In this document: piece after piece, positions 1 to 9,515 of the stretch
How positions within the stretch are numbered: position 1 is the first letter of the stretch
How the letters are laid out: each line of letters opens with the position of its first letter
Origin: Urbifossiella limnaea
GTDB taxonomy: Bacteria; Planctomycetota; Planctomycetia; Gemmatales; Gemmataceae
Length of the DNA stretch: 64,000 nt
Assembly: GCF_007747215.1 (NCBI RefSeq)
Contig: NZ_CP036273.1
Location: 6,742,322-6,806,321 of the forward strand
Direction: 5' to 3'
Made by a program: the position numbers and the translations under genes
The notes under the pieces: generated by a model
What the model saw: the letters and a program-made list of their open reading frames with translations, nothing else
What the model was told of the DNA's origin: nothing
Databases searched by the model: none

Positions 1-1
1 T

Positions 2-649
2 AGCCCAATTACTCATCTCGACCCCACCGGCTTGACCACCATTGATGATGTCGAGGCGCTGTGGGAAGAGTTTCTTGATTCCAGTAATCAACACGTCTAC
101 GACATGCTACTCGACGCAATTCTTCTGCTCGACGTGCCCATCCCGCCGCAACAGCTCCGGGGCGCTCTTGCCCGTATGAAAAACTCGTTGTTTGAGATTA
201 CGACCCAGCATCCGGATAATCAATATTATGGCTTCATCGCGGCCTTTAACTGGATCATTTATAAGAATGAAATGGAGATTCGCTGGTTGCTTTTTCCTGG
301 TATGGCAGCATCACTAAGTGAGCTGAGCCGGATCTACGTTGGTTCTACCTGCAGCGATTGCGACGCAATTGCGAAAGCTACCAACAGCAAGATAAGAGAG
401 CTTGGGCATGATAATCCTGCCGTACGTGAAGCAGCGCAAGCATCTATTAGAAGTGATATCGATCTCTTTCTCATGAGCGGTAATAGGACCGGCATGAACT
501 GTCTCATCAGAACATTGCTGCAAGCCCTCGGGTCGGCTACCAGCCCTGAGGTGGCACGTAGGTTGCGTGCGTTAACAAGGGGCCCAAGCTTCTATACGCC
601 GACTCCGACTCCGCTTCCACCCGGGGACCGAGGAGTTCCTATCTTTTAG
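2..649 (+). CDS. Unknown protein, 5' end outside window
   Basis: The reading frame is open from base 2 to the TAG at 647-649, with about 215 residues visible. The first possible start inside the window is a TTG at 32, without a clear ribosome binding site, so the gene probably begins upstream. No known domain was recognised. The protein looks soluble and mostly helical, with a proline/threonine-rich tail (TPTPTPLPPG) near the end. Base composition is clearly less GC-rich than most of the window, as it is in the next gene, which suggests that both came in together or belong to an accessory region. A role cannot be given. Confidence 0.6.
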   Translation, partial: SPITHLDPTGLTTIDDVEALWEEFLDSSNQHVYDMLLDAILLLDVPIPPQQLRGALARMKNSLFEITTQHPDNQYYGFIAAFNWIIYKNEMEIRWLLFPGMAASLSELSRIYVGSTCSDCDAIAKATNSKIRELGHDNPAVREAAQASIRSDIDLFLMSGNRTGMNCLIRTLLQALGSATSPEVARRLRALTRGPSFYTPTPTPLPPGDRGVPIF

Positions 650-725
650 CGATATTCGCCAATGCCTGGATTTGTTGACCAAAACGCCAATCGCGCTACG
701 CGTCACGCAAAGGGAGCAGTCAGAC

Positions 726-1841
726 ATGTATGCAAAGTGCATCGTGCTGTTCACAATCGTCGTGGTGAGTACGTCTCAGCCAGTTCCTGCGACTGGCCAA
801 CCGCCGGCAAGGCCAATCAAGCTATGGTCAAGAAATCTATCAGTAGATGAAAATGTAAAAATGCAAGTCCAAAGCCTAATTTTTTCAAGGGAAGGCAATA
901 GCGTCGGAGTGTACAGTACGTATTTTGCTAAGTTCGATACTATTTATCGTGATTTTGCTAAGTTGTCCTTATTGAATTCGACGGATGGCACCATGCGAGC
1001 TAACGAGAGTATTGGCATGGTCCGGATCGCTGCAGACGATAGACGGCAGGTGGCATTTTTAGCCAACGAGCGATTGTTGTTTGCCGTGGACGGGCGTATG
1101 GTCATCATGAATAGTAGTAATGGGAAAATTGAGACTAGTTCCAAGAATGATGCGAAGCTCTACCTGAGCACCTGGTCAATAACCAACGGAAGCGTATTGA
1201 TGTTGTTGGCACAAAATGGAAAGGCCAAATTAAGCCTGAACAAAGAGATAAATGAAAATATGCATGCCAGGTCGCCTTTACGCGAGATCGGGTCGGCGAG
1301 CATCGCAATTAATACCGATCGGCTAGAAGAGGGCCTGTCTTACCTCGTATCAGTCAGTGCGAATGGCGCGTATCTAGCGGTGGGCGAGCTAAGCAATACG
1401 CCAGGCGGATCGCCACTGACACTATATAGAATTTCCACCGACAGCGGTGTTAAGGTGGACATCTTACACAGGACTAGCTCGACGGCCCCGTCTTGCGTTC
1501 GCCTTTCTCCAGCCGGCGACTTGCTTGCAATTGGTGCTAAAGATGGTGGCATAAAACTTCTTGGCACGAAGGTTGTTGATGGCAAATTGCTGGAATATGC
1601 CAGCTTCCGTCGTACGAATTGGACAATTGCAGACATTGCATTTTCGCCAAATGGCAAGTCCATGGCACTCTGCTCAACCGGGGACAAAGATGTGTGGTTG
1701 GTAGATATCGAGAAGAAGATTTCCACTGACAAGATTGCACTTACTGATATCCCAACTTCCTTAGCTTTTTCACCGAACGGCAAGACCTTGGCGATTGGTA
1801 CGTTTCAGGGACGTGTTGAACTATGGGGTATCAACAACTAG
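726..1841 (+). CDS. Secreted WD40-like beta-propeller protein
   Basis: The frame opens at 672, but ATG 726 is the better start: AGGGAG lies about 10 bases upstream, and the protein then begins with a signal peptide (MYAKCIVLFTIVVVS followed by a polar cleavage region). The mature part carries WD40/PQQ-type blades; the clearest are LSPAGDLLAIGAKDGGIKLL, FSPNGKSMALCSTGDKD and FSPNGKTLAIGTFQGRVELW near the C-terminus. In planctomycetes such propellers often follow a kinase or act as secreted scaffolds; here no kinase domain is attached. GC content falls well below the 68-70% typical of the rest of the window. The ligand or partner is unknown. Confidence 0.7.
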   Translation: MYAKCIVLFTIVVVSTSQPVPATGQPPARPIKLWSRNLSVDENVKMQVQSLIFSREGNSVGVYSTYFAKFDTIYRDFAKLSLLNSTDGTMRANESIGMVRIAADDRRQVAFLANERLLFAVDGRMVIMNSSNGKIETSSKNDAKLYLSTWSITNGSVLMLLAQNGKAKLSLNKEINENMHARSPLREIGSASIAINTDRLEEGLSYLVSVSANGAYLAVGELSNTPGGSPLTLYRISTDSGVKVDILHRTSSTAPSCVRLSPAGDLLAIGAKDGGIKLLGTKVVDGKLLEYASFRRTNWTIADIAFSPNGKSMALCSTGDKDVWLVDIEKKISTDKIALTDIPTSLAFSPNGKTLAIGTFQGRVELWGINN

Positions 1842-2150
1842 AGCCGGTATCCATTGCGCGCGAGGTACGACCACAGCCAGACTAGTGGATTCACCATCAC
1901 AACATCTCAGTCGAGCGAGGATCGCTCCCGCTCAGGCCGTAGCCTCGCCGCTTCAAGTTTACTTTGCCTGTCACACTGAGCGATTGAGAGGAGTATGGAC
2001 CGCCTCTCACGCGCACGGCGGTCGATAGGCACTGCCGGGCATTCTTCTTTCGTTCGCACGGCAAGGAGGCGCAGTACGCGCCAGGTGGATCACGTTATTG
2101 ACGGGTGGGATGTCTTCTCGGTTTGTTCCGTTCCCCCCGAGGACGCACCG
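1842..2150. other. Intergenic region, no convincing gene
   Basis: About 310 bases between the propeller gene and the IS66-type remnant. An ATG at 1995 with GAGAGGAG just before it opens a frame into the remnant, but the peptide in between has no recognisable features. I see no copy of the tRNA-Arg(CCG) 3' end here, so this is not an obvious left end for element 1. Confidence 0.4.
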
Positions 2151-2453
2151 ATGTCCGACCCCGTTGCTCCATCTGGCACCACTTCGGACCCACTCCGCCG
2201 CCGTGACCCGGCCGCCACCCATCAACGGTGGATTGAGCACCTCGACCGGGTTTGCACAGACGAGCAAACCGTCGCCGCGATCTGCGCCGCCGCGGGCGTG
2301 TCCGTCCCGGCCTTCTACCAGTGACGGCGCCAGCTCGCCGCCACGGTCGCGGGTCGAAGACAACAGGTCGTGTTTCCCCGCGCGTCGTCCGACCGATCCG
2401 CTCCGCTAACACCCCGATTTCGGACCACCAACCCCGACTCCGGTATGATGTAG
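2151..2453 (+). pseudogene. IS66-type accessory HTH protein, nonsense-interrupted
   Basis: From ATG 2151 the frame encodes a helix-turn-helix segment (HQRWIEHLDRVCTDEQTVAA then ICAAAGVSVPAFYQ) like the small TnpA-type proteins of planctomycete IS66 elements, where FYxWRR is the usual recognition-helix end. The expected Trp is replaced by TGA at 2322-2324. In the same frame RRQLAATVAGRRQQ follows and runs to a TAG at 2451. One G-to-A change would therefore explain the break. Nothing else of an IS66 element follows, so this is a relic. Confidence 0.55.
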
Positions 2454-2474
2454 CACTCTCGGAGGTGGCACCCT

Positions 2475-2612
2475 TTGGCAGCCCGTGGCAGACATTCCGC
2501 CGACGACGCGCTCGTCGCCGAGCTGGCGGCGGGCAAGACTGTCCGCGACGCGGCGACTGCCGCCGGCGTCGCCGAGCGGACCGCGTTCCGCCGGCTGAGG
2601 GGTAGGATGTAG
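2475..2612 (+). CDS. Small HTH protein, 45 aa (possibly a truncated terminase-small-like gene)
   Basis: This TTG-initiated frame is preceded by GGAGGTGG at 2461 and, further up, by TATGAT at 2444 as a possible -10 box. The product has one homeodomain-like HTH (ADDALVAELAAGKTVRDAAT then AAGVAERTAFRRLRG), the fold found at the N-terminus of phage terminase small subunits and of many planctomycete mobile-element regulators, such as the products at 36045-36440 and 42181-42561 here. It stops directly after the HTH, where the others continue with a helical oligomerisation part, so it may be a truncated relative. Short similar sequences (GGTATGATGTAG and GGTAGGATGTAG) end this frame and the preceding one. 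Confidence 0.4.
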   Translation: MAARGRHSADDALVAELAAGKTVRDAATAAGVAERTAFRRLRGRM

Positions 2613-2633
2613 TATCCCACGGGGGGCACAAGC

Positions 2634-2933
2634 ATGAACCAGATCACGACCAAAACCCCGGAACTGTTACCCAAGACGCTGCCGGGCGTGGTCTGCGCCC
2701 AGCGCGTGCGGTGCGGCAAGCTGGGCTGCCACTGCGCCCACGGGCCAGGCCATCTCGCCTTCTATCGCTTCTGGCGTGAAGGTGGCCGGCTACGAAAGTG
2801 CTACGTCCGACGCACCGAGTTGGCATCGGTTCGGGCCGCCTGTGAAGCCCGTCAACGGGAGCGCCGAGAGCTTGCCAAAGGTTGGCAGCAGTGGCGGGAA
2901 CTGGTACCCGTCGTGCGGGAGGTTTCGACATGA
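2634..2933 (+). CDS. DUF6788-like cysteine-motif protein
   Basis: ATG 2634 has GGGGGG about 8 bases upstream. The 99-residue product contains RVRCGKLGCHCAHGPGHLAF followed by YRFWREGGRLRKCYV, the CGKxxCxC...H...GRxxxxYV pattern of small DUF6788-type proteins found beside mobile genes in planctomycetes and other bacteria. The cysteines and histidine could bind zinc. The C-terminal third is a charged helix (ACEARQRERRELAKGW). The stop overlaps the next start as ATGA, so the two genes are translationally coupled. Function unknown. Confidence 0.6.
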   Translation: MNQITTKTPELLPKTLPGVVCAQRVRCGKLGCHCAHGPGHLAFYRFWREGGRLRKCYVRRTELASVRAACEARQRERRELAKGWQQWRELVPVVREVST

Positions 2934-3676
2934 GCGCGGTCGCAATCACACCGGCGGCACCGAACGAGGCGGGCGTGATCGCCGGGGAGTTGGTAAAGTC
3001 ATTCGGCCAGATGGTCCAGCTCTACGAGAAGCACTTCTCTCTGACGCGGGAGGAAGCGATTCAACGTGCCGCCGCGCCCCCAGCGGACGAAGGCGAGCGC
3101 GCCCTGAACGGGCCGCCCGATCAGGTCAGTTGGTTCGACCTGCACGGCATCGCCCACACCGATCCCGACCGCGCGACCACCCGCTGGGAGGAGATCAAAC
3201 GCGCCGCACTGGATGAACTCCGGACGGGCCACCGGGCGGCCGGAGCCGTTGAGACGGCCAACGACGGCGCCTGGCAGCGGGCGCAATTCCTGGCTTTGCG
3301 GGAGGACCTGTCGGCCGAGTGGCAGCCCCGCAACGGCGTCGAGCGACAGCTCATCGACACCATGGCGCAGGCGCAGCAGGGCTTCCTGCACTGGCTTCGG
3401 ACGTTGACGATCCGCACGACCCTGGAGAGTGTCACCAACGACCGGCGCCACAAGGAGGAGGGCCGGTGGGGGCCGCCGCGGCAGAGCGACGCCGACGCCC
3501 TCGACCAGGCCGCCGCCATGATGGACCGGTACAACCGTATCTTTCTGCGGACGCTCCGCGCCCTGTGCGACATGCGGCGGCACAGCGGCCCCGTGATCGT
3601 CAAGAAAGGCGGCCAGATGAACGTGGCCCAGCAACAGGTGAACGTGGTTACAGAACCGTCAGCTCAGCGACACTGA
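2930..3676 (+). CDS. Unknown helical mobile-element protein with QQQVNV tail
   Basis: ATG 2930 overlaps the preceding stop (ATGA), which decides the start over the longer open frame. The 248-residue product is rich in helix (long amphipathic stretches around residues 110-215), without signal peptide or membrane segment. It ends with IVKKGGQMNVAQQQVNV, a tail that I associate with proteins next to DUF6788 genes in planctomycete elements. The pair with the upstream gene looks like a fixed two-gene unit. A DNA-binding or packaging-type role would be a guess. Confidence 0.55.
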   Translation: MSAVAITPAAPNEAGVIAGELVKSFGQMVQLYEKHFSLTREEAIQRAAAPPADEGERALNGPPDQVSWFDLHGIAHTDPDRATTRWEEIKRAALDELRTGHRAAGAVETANDGAWQRAQFLALREDLSAEWQPRNGVERQLIDTMAQAQQGFLHWLRTLTIRTTLESVTNDRRHKEEGRWGPPRQSDADALDQAAAMMDRYNRIFLRTLRALCDMRRHSGPVIVKKGGQMNVAQQQVNVVTEPSAQRH

Positions 3677-3774
3677 CCCCCCTTCCCGATCGCCTACCGA
3701 CCTACCATTCGGGGCGCGCCCGCGCGTAGCATCGAGTTGGGTAGCCGCACGGCCCGCGAACCGTGTGGTGATTT

Positions 3775-3829
3775 GCAGTCGGGCGGTGCTTGTTGGGTGG
3801 TGTTCTCCCCGACGACACCGCCCGACTGC
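3775..3829. repeat. Perfect 14-bp inverted repeat ahead of the 591-aa gene
   Basis: The arms GCAGTCGGGCGGTG (3775-3788) and its exact complement (3816-3829) are separated by 27 bases. The structure ends 21 bases before the start at 3851, in a gap of about 170 bases after the preceding gene. It could be an attenuator hairpin, an operator for a dimeric regulator, or a recombination site. Confidence 0.6.
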
Positions 3830-3850
3830 CCCGACACGAGAACACCTACC

Positions 3851-5626
3851 ATGTCGGTCACGTCCTCCCGGTGGGAACCGGGGCGCAACCCCATTCACCG
3901 CCTGATTCAATGCCTCGACGTGTTGGCGATAGCCTTCAACCGGTTCCGTCAGCTCTCCTTCGCCTTGCCCAGGCACCGGGACGAAACGCCGCCCGAGCCC
4001 GGGACGGGTGCCGCGTACACCGCCGAGCGGAACCGCCTGTTGGCGGACTTCGAAGCCGTCCGGGACACCGTCCACCGGCCGGGGCAGTGGGGTGCCCCGG
4101 GTCACTTCGCACAACGGCTGAACGATGAAGCCGTCGCCGCGTTCGCCCGCGTCGGGCTGCGGGACGAGGGGACGCGACAAGCCGTCGGTGAGGCGGCCCA
4201 GTGGGTGAGTTACGTCCTCACGCCGTGGAGCATCGGCCCGACCGCTCGACCGTGGGACTACGGTTCCCACGAGTACGAGCGGCGGGGCGGATCACGAGAG
4301 AGCACGTTCGAGGCGGAAGGCGCGTTGTTGTTCCGCAGTACGTCGATCCGCGCCGCCTTGCTCGCCACGTTCGCGGTGGCCGGCGAAGTCGTCCCGATCG
4401 AAATCGACCAGCGCCGGCGCCTGATGCACGACTCCTGGCAACAGGCCGCTCCCATCACACAGGATGAGCTTCTCGCCATGGCACGGGAAACCCAACCCGG
4501 CGACCCCAGCAGGTCAACGAACACCCTCGCTGAGCGGGTCCGGACCCGCGAGGAGCAACTCGCCACCCACGAACGGGAGCGGGAGGAGCGCGCCCGGAAG
4601 CTCGAAGCGATGGCGATTCTCGACGTGACGACCGCGTGCCAGGTCGCCATGCCCCAGAACCGCCACGACCTCGAATCGCTCCGACGGGGGGAGCAACGGG
4701 CGTCCGCTCTCCCGCGGGTCGGCGAGATACCCCCGTACAGCGCGGCGGCAGAGCTGCCGCAGCACCACGTCGATGCGATCGTCGAGCGCGTCGCCGCGTA
4801 CCGTGCGGCCCTCCGCGGCGCCTACGGCCCGGACGAAGAACCACCGACTCCCCACATCGGTGCCTTCGGCTCCGAGCGCGCGTTGGACGGCGGGCTGCTG
4901 CCGCCGTCCGACGAGGACCGGACGCGGTGGGACGACGCCGTGCGCTGGCTCTACCACGCCGAGTTGGCCGACGTTCGCACCGAAGCCGCGGGGTTGGCGA
5001 CCACGCCCGCCGGCCGCGACGAACTCCGGGCACTCTGCGAGACGCTGTTCCACAGCGTCGTGTGGCGCGCCGCCCAAAACCTCCACCACCTCCTACCGCC
5101 CCTGCCGCCGGAACAGCCGACCGCGGCCGAGTTTGCCGAGCAGCAGCGTCTGTGGGCCGAGTTCGCGGAAGCGCTCGCCGCGCCGGCAGCAACTACCACC
5201 GCGGCCGACCCGCCACCGCCCGACGAGGTTTCTAAAGTAGGCGGGAATAGAGGCAACACGGGCGAGCGGAAGCCGTCGCCGGGTGACACGGGAGTTCTCG
5301 GCAGCCCGGGGCAGGGCGGAGAGGCAACGACACCGGCTGAGGCCACCGACGCTCTTGACGCGAAACTGAGCGGGCTGTCGAAGGGGAAACGCGCCGCGTA
5401 CCTGCAATACCGGATCGCCGCCCGGGACATGATCGACCCCACCGACCGGGCCGCTTACGACGCGACGAACGAAACCCTACCCGAAGGCGAGTCACTCCCG
5501 CCGTTCGACACGTGGGTGCGATACCTTCGGCAAGCGAGGAACCACCTCAATCAACAGAAGAACAAGCCGCGACGCCCGCCGAGCCCGTCGGAGGTGCGTT
5601 CCGCCAGACCTGCCGACCGCCAGTAA
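3851..5626 (+). CDS. Unknown 591-aa mobile-element protein
   Basis: The frame is open from 3737, but ATG 3851 is chosen because the upstream part lies over the inverted repeat at 3775-3829. The protein is acidic and helical. A coiled-coil stretch occurs near residues 225-265 (LAERVRTREEQLATHERERE). A low-complexity linker rich in Ala, Pro and Gly follows near residues 435-500, and a basic C-terminal helical domain (LQYRIAARDMIDPTDRAAYD) ends in a Lys/Arg/Pro tail. No catalytic motif was recognised. It lies between the coupled DUF6788 pair and the Xis-like genes of element 1, so it is probably an element-specific accessory protein. Confidence 0.55.
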   Translation: MSVTSSRWEPGRNPIHRLIQCLDVLAIAFNRFRQLSFALPRHRDETPPEPGTGAAYTAERNRLLADFEAVRDTVHRPGQWGAPGHFAQRLNDEAVAAFARVGLRDEGTRQAVGEAAQWVSYVLTPWSIGPTARPWDYGSHEYERRGGSRESTFEAEGALLFRSTSIRAALLATFAVAGEVVPIEIDQRRRLMHDSWQQAAPITQDELLAMARETQPGDPSRSTNTLAERVRTREEQLATHEREREERARKLEAMAILDVTTACQVAMPQNRHDLESLRRGEQRASALPRVGEIPPYSAAAELPQHHVDAIVERVAAYRAALRGAYGPDEEPPTPHIGAFGSERALDGGLLPPSDEDRTRWDDAVRWLYHAELADVRTEAAGLATTPAGRDELRALCETLFHSVVWRAAQNLHHLLPPLPPEQPTAAEFAEQQRLWAEFAEALAAPAATTTAADPPPPDEVSKVGGNRGNTGERKPSPGDTGVLGSPGQGGEATTPAEATDALDAKLSGLSKGKRAAYLQYRIAARDMIDPTDRAAYDATNETLPEGESLPPFDTWVRYLRQARNHLNQQKNKPRRPPSPSEVRSARPADRQ

Positions 5627-5633
5627 CTCGCGT

Positions 5634-5669
5634 CCGGTTTCCTCGAACCGGATTTCCGCCGGAATCCGG
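5634..5669. promoter_or_regulatory. Two overlapping small inverted repeats, probable operators
   Basis: CCGGTT-6-AACCGG (5634-5651) overlaps CCGGATT-8-AATCCGG (5648-5669), at the start of the 180-base gap before the two HTH genes; further CCGGTT boxes follow at about 5732-5745. This clustering in the leader of Xis/regulator genes fits binding sites for one of their products, but no footprint evidence is available. Confidence 0.4.
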
Positions 5670-5805
5670 TCCGCTGCCGCTCTTTGCATTTCCCCTGTCA
5701 TTTCTTGTCAACCGCGACCGGATGCCGTGCGTCCGGTTTTCTCCGGTTCGGGGCTATGTACGCGGGCTCGAACGGTGCGAGGCCGCTGCCCAACCGTACC
5801 CGGTG

Positions 5806-6039
5806 ATGACCACGACACCCTTACCCGACCCGGTCGCGCTCCTCAGCGTGGATGATGTTGCGGCGCTGCTCGGCGTCTCGCCGCGGACCGTGTGGCGCCT
5901 GCGCGACGGCGGACACCTCCCGCCCCCCGTTCGCGTCGGGTCGCTCGTCCGCTGGCGCCGGGCGACGCTGCTGATGTGGCTCGACGAAGCGACGGAACCC
6001 CGCCGTGACGGCCGGAAGGGGGGTCGCACCAATGACTGA
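5806..6039 (+). CDS. Excisionase-like HTH protein (HTH_17/MerR type)
   Basis: ATG 5806 gives a 77-residue protein. LLSVDDVAALLGVSPRTVWR then LRDGGHLPPPVRVG and LVRWRRATLLMWLDE is the standard winged-helix layout of AlpA/Xis-type DNA-binding proteins: helix, turn, recognition helix, a G-x-L/P wing and a final helix. Such proteins bend att DNA for excision or repress element promoters. It overlaps the next gene by 8 bases, and the neighbour is a second protein of the same kind. Confidence 0.7.
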   Translation: MTTTPLPDPVALLSVDDVAALLGVSPRTVWRLRDGGHLPPPVRVGSLVRWRRATLLMWLDEATEPRRDGRKGGRTND

Positions 6040-6325
6040 CATCTCATCCGACCCGGCCCCGACGACTCGCAAGTCCAAGAGTAGGCGCCGGCCGGTTGCG
6101 CCGCGGATGCTGGGCCGCGACGAGGCGGCCGAGTTCTGCGGCGTCGGCGGCGTCTCGACGTGGGACCGGCACACCGCCGCCGGGCTGAACCCGGCGCCGG
6201 TCCGGCTCGGCGGCGCGGTGCTGTGGAGCCGCGCCGAGTTGGCGGAGTGGTGCCGCCGCGGGTGCCCGCCGCGGACGGAGTGGGCGCCGATCTGGCGCGA
6301 GTTGTTGGCCCGCCGCGCGAAGTGA
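6032..6325 (+). CDS. Second Xis/HTH_17-like DNA-binding protein
   Basis: ATG 6032 follows GGAAGGGGGG and overlaps the preceding stop. The 97-residue product has a basic N-terminal arm (TTRKSKSRRRP) and then MLGRDEAAEFCGVGGVSTWD and LNPAPVRLGGAVLWSRAEL, the same HTH plus wing arrangement as its neighbour. Two small Xis-like proteins side by side suggest one excisionase and one regulator, a pairing seen in satellites and other integrative elements. Which does which cannot be told from sequence. Confidence 0.65.
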   Translation: MTDISSDPAPTTRKSKSRRRPVAPRMLGRDEAAEFCGVGGVSTWDRHTAAGLNPAPVRLGGAVLWSRAELAEWCRRGCPPRTEWAPIWRELLARRAK

Positions 6326-6399
6326 CACCCCACCCCCAAAACACAGTCGGGCCGGGTGCCGCCCTCGGAAGCTCGCACCCGACCCGATCGGAGAAACCG

Positions 6400-9060
6400 A
6401 TGGGCAATCTACCAGGCAGTCGGCCCGACAGGGAAGGCTGGATTCGCGTCAGCAAGTCTCAGCCGTGCCCGGTGTGCAAGAAGCCGGACTGGTGCATGGT
6501 CGCGCCCGACGGAAACGCCGCTATCTGCCAGCGCGTCGAAAAGGGAAGCACGAAGCCGTGCGGCGACGGCGGTTGGCTGCACCGCCTGACACGGGCCTCG
6601 ACCCGCCCGGGGCCGCAGGGGGCTCGGAAGGGGCGTACGGTCACGACCGACTGGACCGCACTGGCGGGCCGGCGCGCCGCCGAACTGAACCCTGCCCGGC
6701 GGAACGATCTCGCCCGCACGCTGGGGCTGCCGGCCGACGCCCTCGACGCGCTGCCGCTCCTCGGGTTCCACAACGACGCCCGCGGGGCGTACTACACGTT
6801 CCCGGAGGCGAACGCCGGCGGGACCGTCGTCGGGTTGAATCGCCGGTTCGCTGACGGCACGAAGAAGGCACTCCCCGGGAGCAAGCGCGGGCTGACCCTG
6901 CCGGCCGGGTGGCGGGAGCGACCCGGCCCGGTGTTCGTCGTCGAGGGGCCGACCGACGCGGCAGCGATGACCGCCGCCGGGCTGTCGGCCGTGGGGCGGC
7001 CGTCCAACACGGGAGGGGTGGCACACCTCGCCGAGCTGTTCGGCGACCTGGACGCCGGCCGGTCGGTCGTCGTGGTGGGCGAGAACGACCGGAAGGCCAG
7101 CGGCGAGTGGCCGGGTCGCACCGGCGCCGAGTCCGTCGCCCGCGGGCTCGCTGGGCGGCTCGGGCGGGCGGTCCAGTGGGCGCTGCCGCCCGAGGGCGCG
7201 AAGGACGTGCGGGAGTGGCTGACCGCGTCGGCCCCTGGCGAGACGCCGTGGCCCGACCGGGGCGTCGAGCTCGGCCGCCGTCTCGTCGCTGCGGCGGTCG
7301 GGATCGACCCGCCGCCGACCACCACGGCCGACGGTTCCCGGTCTGCGGTGCCGGACATCGTCATCGGCCCGGACGAACACCGGGTCAACGCCGAGGCGAC
7401 GGCCGCCCTCGCCGCCGAGGAGGACGTATATCAGCGCGGCGGGCTGCTGGTTCATGTCCTCCATCAATCGGACGACTCGGACCTCGACGCCGTGGTCCGC
7501 CGGCCGGTCGGCGCCCCGGTGGTGCGCGAGCTGGCCCGCCCGCTCCTGCGCGAACGGCTCACGCGGGTCGCGCGGTGGACGCAGTGGCGCGGGGCCGGCG
7601 AGAACGCCGAGTTGGTTGAGGCCCACCCGACGGACTGGTGCGTCGGCGCCGTCCACGCCCGCGGCGACTGGCCCGGCCTCCGCCGGCTCGACGCCGTCGT
7701 CACCCACCCGGTGCTGCTGCCGAGCGGCGACCTGTTGACCGCCAACGGGTATCACCGCGGCGTGCGATTGCTCGCCGCCCTGCCGGCTGACTTGGCGGTG
7801 ACGGTGCCCGACGCGCCGACCCGCCAGGACGTGGACGCCGCCGTGGCTGCGCTGCTCGACCCGCTGGCCGACTTCCCGTTCGAGACGCCGGCCCACCGGG
7901 CGGCACTGGTGGCCGGGCTCCTCACCCCGCTGGCGTGGTTCTTGTTCGACGGCCCGGCCCCGCTGTTCCTGATCGACGGGAACGTCCGCGGGGTCGGGAA
8001 AGGCTTGCTCGCCGACGTGGTGGCGCTGACGGTGACCGGCCGGCGGTTCCCGGTGATGAGCTACACGAACGACCGGGAGGAACTGCGGAAGAAGATCACC
8101 ACGCTGGCGATGGAGTGCGAGCGGCTGGTGCTGCTCGACAACCTGGCGGGCGCGGTCGGGAACGACATCCTCGACGCCGCCCTGACGACCGACCGGTGGA
8201 AGGACCGGGTGTTGGGCGGCAACCGGGTGTACGACGGCCCGCTCCACGTCGTGTGGTTCGGGACAGGGAACAACGTGCAGCTGGGCGCCGACACGTCCCG
8301 CCGGGTGTGCCACGCCCGGATGGAGTCGGCGGACGAGCGGCCGGAGATGAAGGAGGGGTTCCGCCATCCCGACCTGCGGGGGTACGTCCGGCGGGATCGG
8401 GGGCGGCTGTTGTCGGCGGCACTGACGATCCTCCGCGCGTGGGTGCGGGCCGGGCGGCCGAGGCACCAGCTGCGGCCGTGGGGCAGTTTCGAGGGTTGGT
8501 CGGGTGTCGTGCGCGAGGCGGTGGTGTTCGCCGGGCTGCCGGACCCGGGCGAGACGCGGGTGGCACTCCAGACGACAGCCGACCGGGACGCGGCCGCGAT
8601 GGCGGACGTGATCGCCGGGCTGATCCACCTGGACGACACGGGCCGGGGGTTGACGACGGCCGACATCGTCGGCCGCATCAAGGAGGCGGAGCGGGAGGCG
8701 CCGGCGGAGTGGATGTCGAACCTCCGGGCCGCGGTGGAAGACCTGTGCGGCAAGCTGTGCGGGCGGACGCTCGGCTACCGGTTTCGGCACTTCGCCCGCC
8801 GGAACTTCGGCGGCAAGGTGCTGGACAAGGCCGACGCCCCGCACGGGTCGAACCGGTGGGTCGTGCGGGACGTGAAGGGGCGAGCGGGTCGGGAGCATGT
8901 CCACCATGCCCACCATCACCACCCGGACCCGCGGCCGGCCGGTGGGGATGGTGGAGATGGTGGAGATGATTCCGCCCGGCCGGCCGCGGTTGAAGCCGCC
9001 CTGCCCCGTTCGCGGACGCGGTTCGTCAACGACGACACCCCGCACGACGTGAGGGGGTGA
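6400..9060 (+). CDS. Zinc-finger/TOPRIM/helicase replication protein
   Basis: ATG 6400 is chosen because it starts just before a zinc-binding segment (Cys23, Cys26, Cys32, Cys43: [10 protein letters not shown], then ICQRVEKGS), as in bacterial and phage primases. A TOPRIM-like part follows near residues 165-235 ([27 protein letters not shown]). The C-terminal half holds a P-loop-type ATPase ([19 protein letters not shown] near residue 525) in the position of the helicase domain of phage replication proteins; the loop is not a textbook GKT/S Walker A. A His-rich stretch (HVHHAHHHH) lies near the C-terminus. Probably starts replication of element 1 after excision. Confidence 0.7.
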   Translation: MGNLPGSRPDREGWIRVSKSQPCPVCKKPDWCMVAPDGNAAICQRVEKGSTKPCGDGGWLHRLTRASTRPGPQGARKGRTVTTDWTALAGRRAAELNPARRNDLARTLGLPADALDALPLLGFHNDARGAYYTFPEANAGGTVVGLNRRFADGTKKALPGSKRGLTLPAGWRERPGPVFVVEGPTDAAAMTAAGLSAVGRPSNTGGVAHLAELFGDLDAGRSVVVVGENDRKASGEWPGRTGAESVARGLAGRLGRAVQWALPPEGAKDVREWLTASAPGETPWPDRGVELGRRLVAAAVGIDPPPTTTADGSRSAVPDIVIGPDEHRVNAEATAALAAEEDVYQRGGLLVHVLHQSDDSDLDAVVRRPVGAPVVRELARPLLRERLTRVARWTQWRGAGENAELVEAHPTDWCVGAVHARGDWPGLRRLDAVVTHPVLLPSGDLLTANGYHRGVRLLAALPADLAVTVPDAPTRQDVDAAVAALLDPLADFPFETPAHRAALVAGLLTPLAWFLFDGPAPLFLIDGNVRGVGKGLLADVVALTVTGRRFPVMSYTNDREELRKKITTLAMECERLVLLDNLAGAVGNDILDAALTTDRWKDRVLGGNRVYDGPLHVVWFGTGNNVQLGADTSRRVCHARMESADERPEMKEGFRHPDLRGYVRRDRGRLLSAALTILRAWVRAGRPRHQLRPWGSFEGWSGVVREAVVFAGLPDPGETRVALQTTADRDAAAMADVIAGLIHLDDTGRGLTTADIVGRIKEAEREAPAEWMSNLRAAVEDLCGKLCGRTLGYRFRHFARRNFGGKVLDKADAPHGSNRWVVRDVKGRAGREHVHHAHHHHPDPRPAGGDGGDGGDDSARPAAVEAALPRSRTRFVNDDTPHDVRG

Positions 9061-9063
9061 GCG

Positions 9064-9402
9064 ATGCCGACCACTGCCGCGCCGGCGACCGTCGCGGACT
9101 TGCTCGCCGCCGTGTTGGCGTACCGGCCGACGGTGGAGGACGGGGCGTTGGCGTTTGCCGTCGAGTTGCCGACCGAGTTGGGGCGACGGCTCTGGGTGCT
9201 CCACACCGGCGTCCGCGCGGCGCTGGCCGGTCGGCCGTGGTATGGGTGCGGCTCGGAGCGCAAGGCCGCGGCGCCGCGGCCGCTCGACCCCGCGGCGCCT
9301 ATCCCGCCCGGTGTCACCCTCCTGTGCGTCGAGGGCGACCGGCGCTGGGACCGGATCGACCCCGACGCCCGGCTCGACCTGCCGGACCTGTTCGTGCCCT
9401 GA
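9064..9402 (+). CDS. Unknown 112-aa protein of element 1
   Basis: ATG 9064 lies three bases after the stop of the replication gene, so it is co-transcribed and probably coupled. The product has no signal peptide, membrane helix or known motif; it starts with a helical part ([19 protein letters not shown]) and ends with [13 protein letters not shown]. Third-position GC and the tight spacing support a real gene. A role in replication or integration is only suggested by position. Confidence 0.5.
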   Translation: MPTTAAPATVADLLAAVLAYRPTVEDGALAFAVELPTELGRRLWVLHTGVRAALAGRPWYGCGSERKAAAPRPLDPAAPIPPGVTLLCVEGDRRWDRIDPDARLDLPDLFVP

Positions 9403-9415
9403 CAGTTACCAAGCT

Positions 9416-9442
9416 GGCGGCCGGTTGGCCGCCGGTTATACT
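9416..9442 (+). promoter_or_regulatory. Palindrome overlapping a -10 box ahead of the integrase
   Basis: GGCGGCC-GGTT-GGCCGCC (9416-9433) is a perfect 7-bp inverted repeat directly followed by TATACT (9437-9442), a good -10 match, about 75 bases before the integrase start. No clear -35 box is seen at 17 bases. A repressor on the palindrome would block this promoter. Confidence 0.4.
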
Positions 9443-9515
9443 CCTCATTCAATCGTTCGCTGGCGGGTTGCACCCAACCTCCCAACAGCGAGCGACGACA
9501 AGAAAGGTTGCTCCG

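Noticed and set aside
6409-9204. 931-residue open frame on the minus strand opposite the element-1 replication protein
   Set aside because: Arg/Pro/Gly-rich antisense translation without motifs; an artefact of GC-rich third positions in the real gene.
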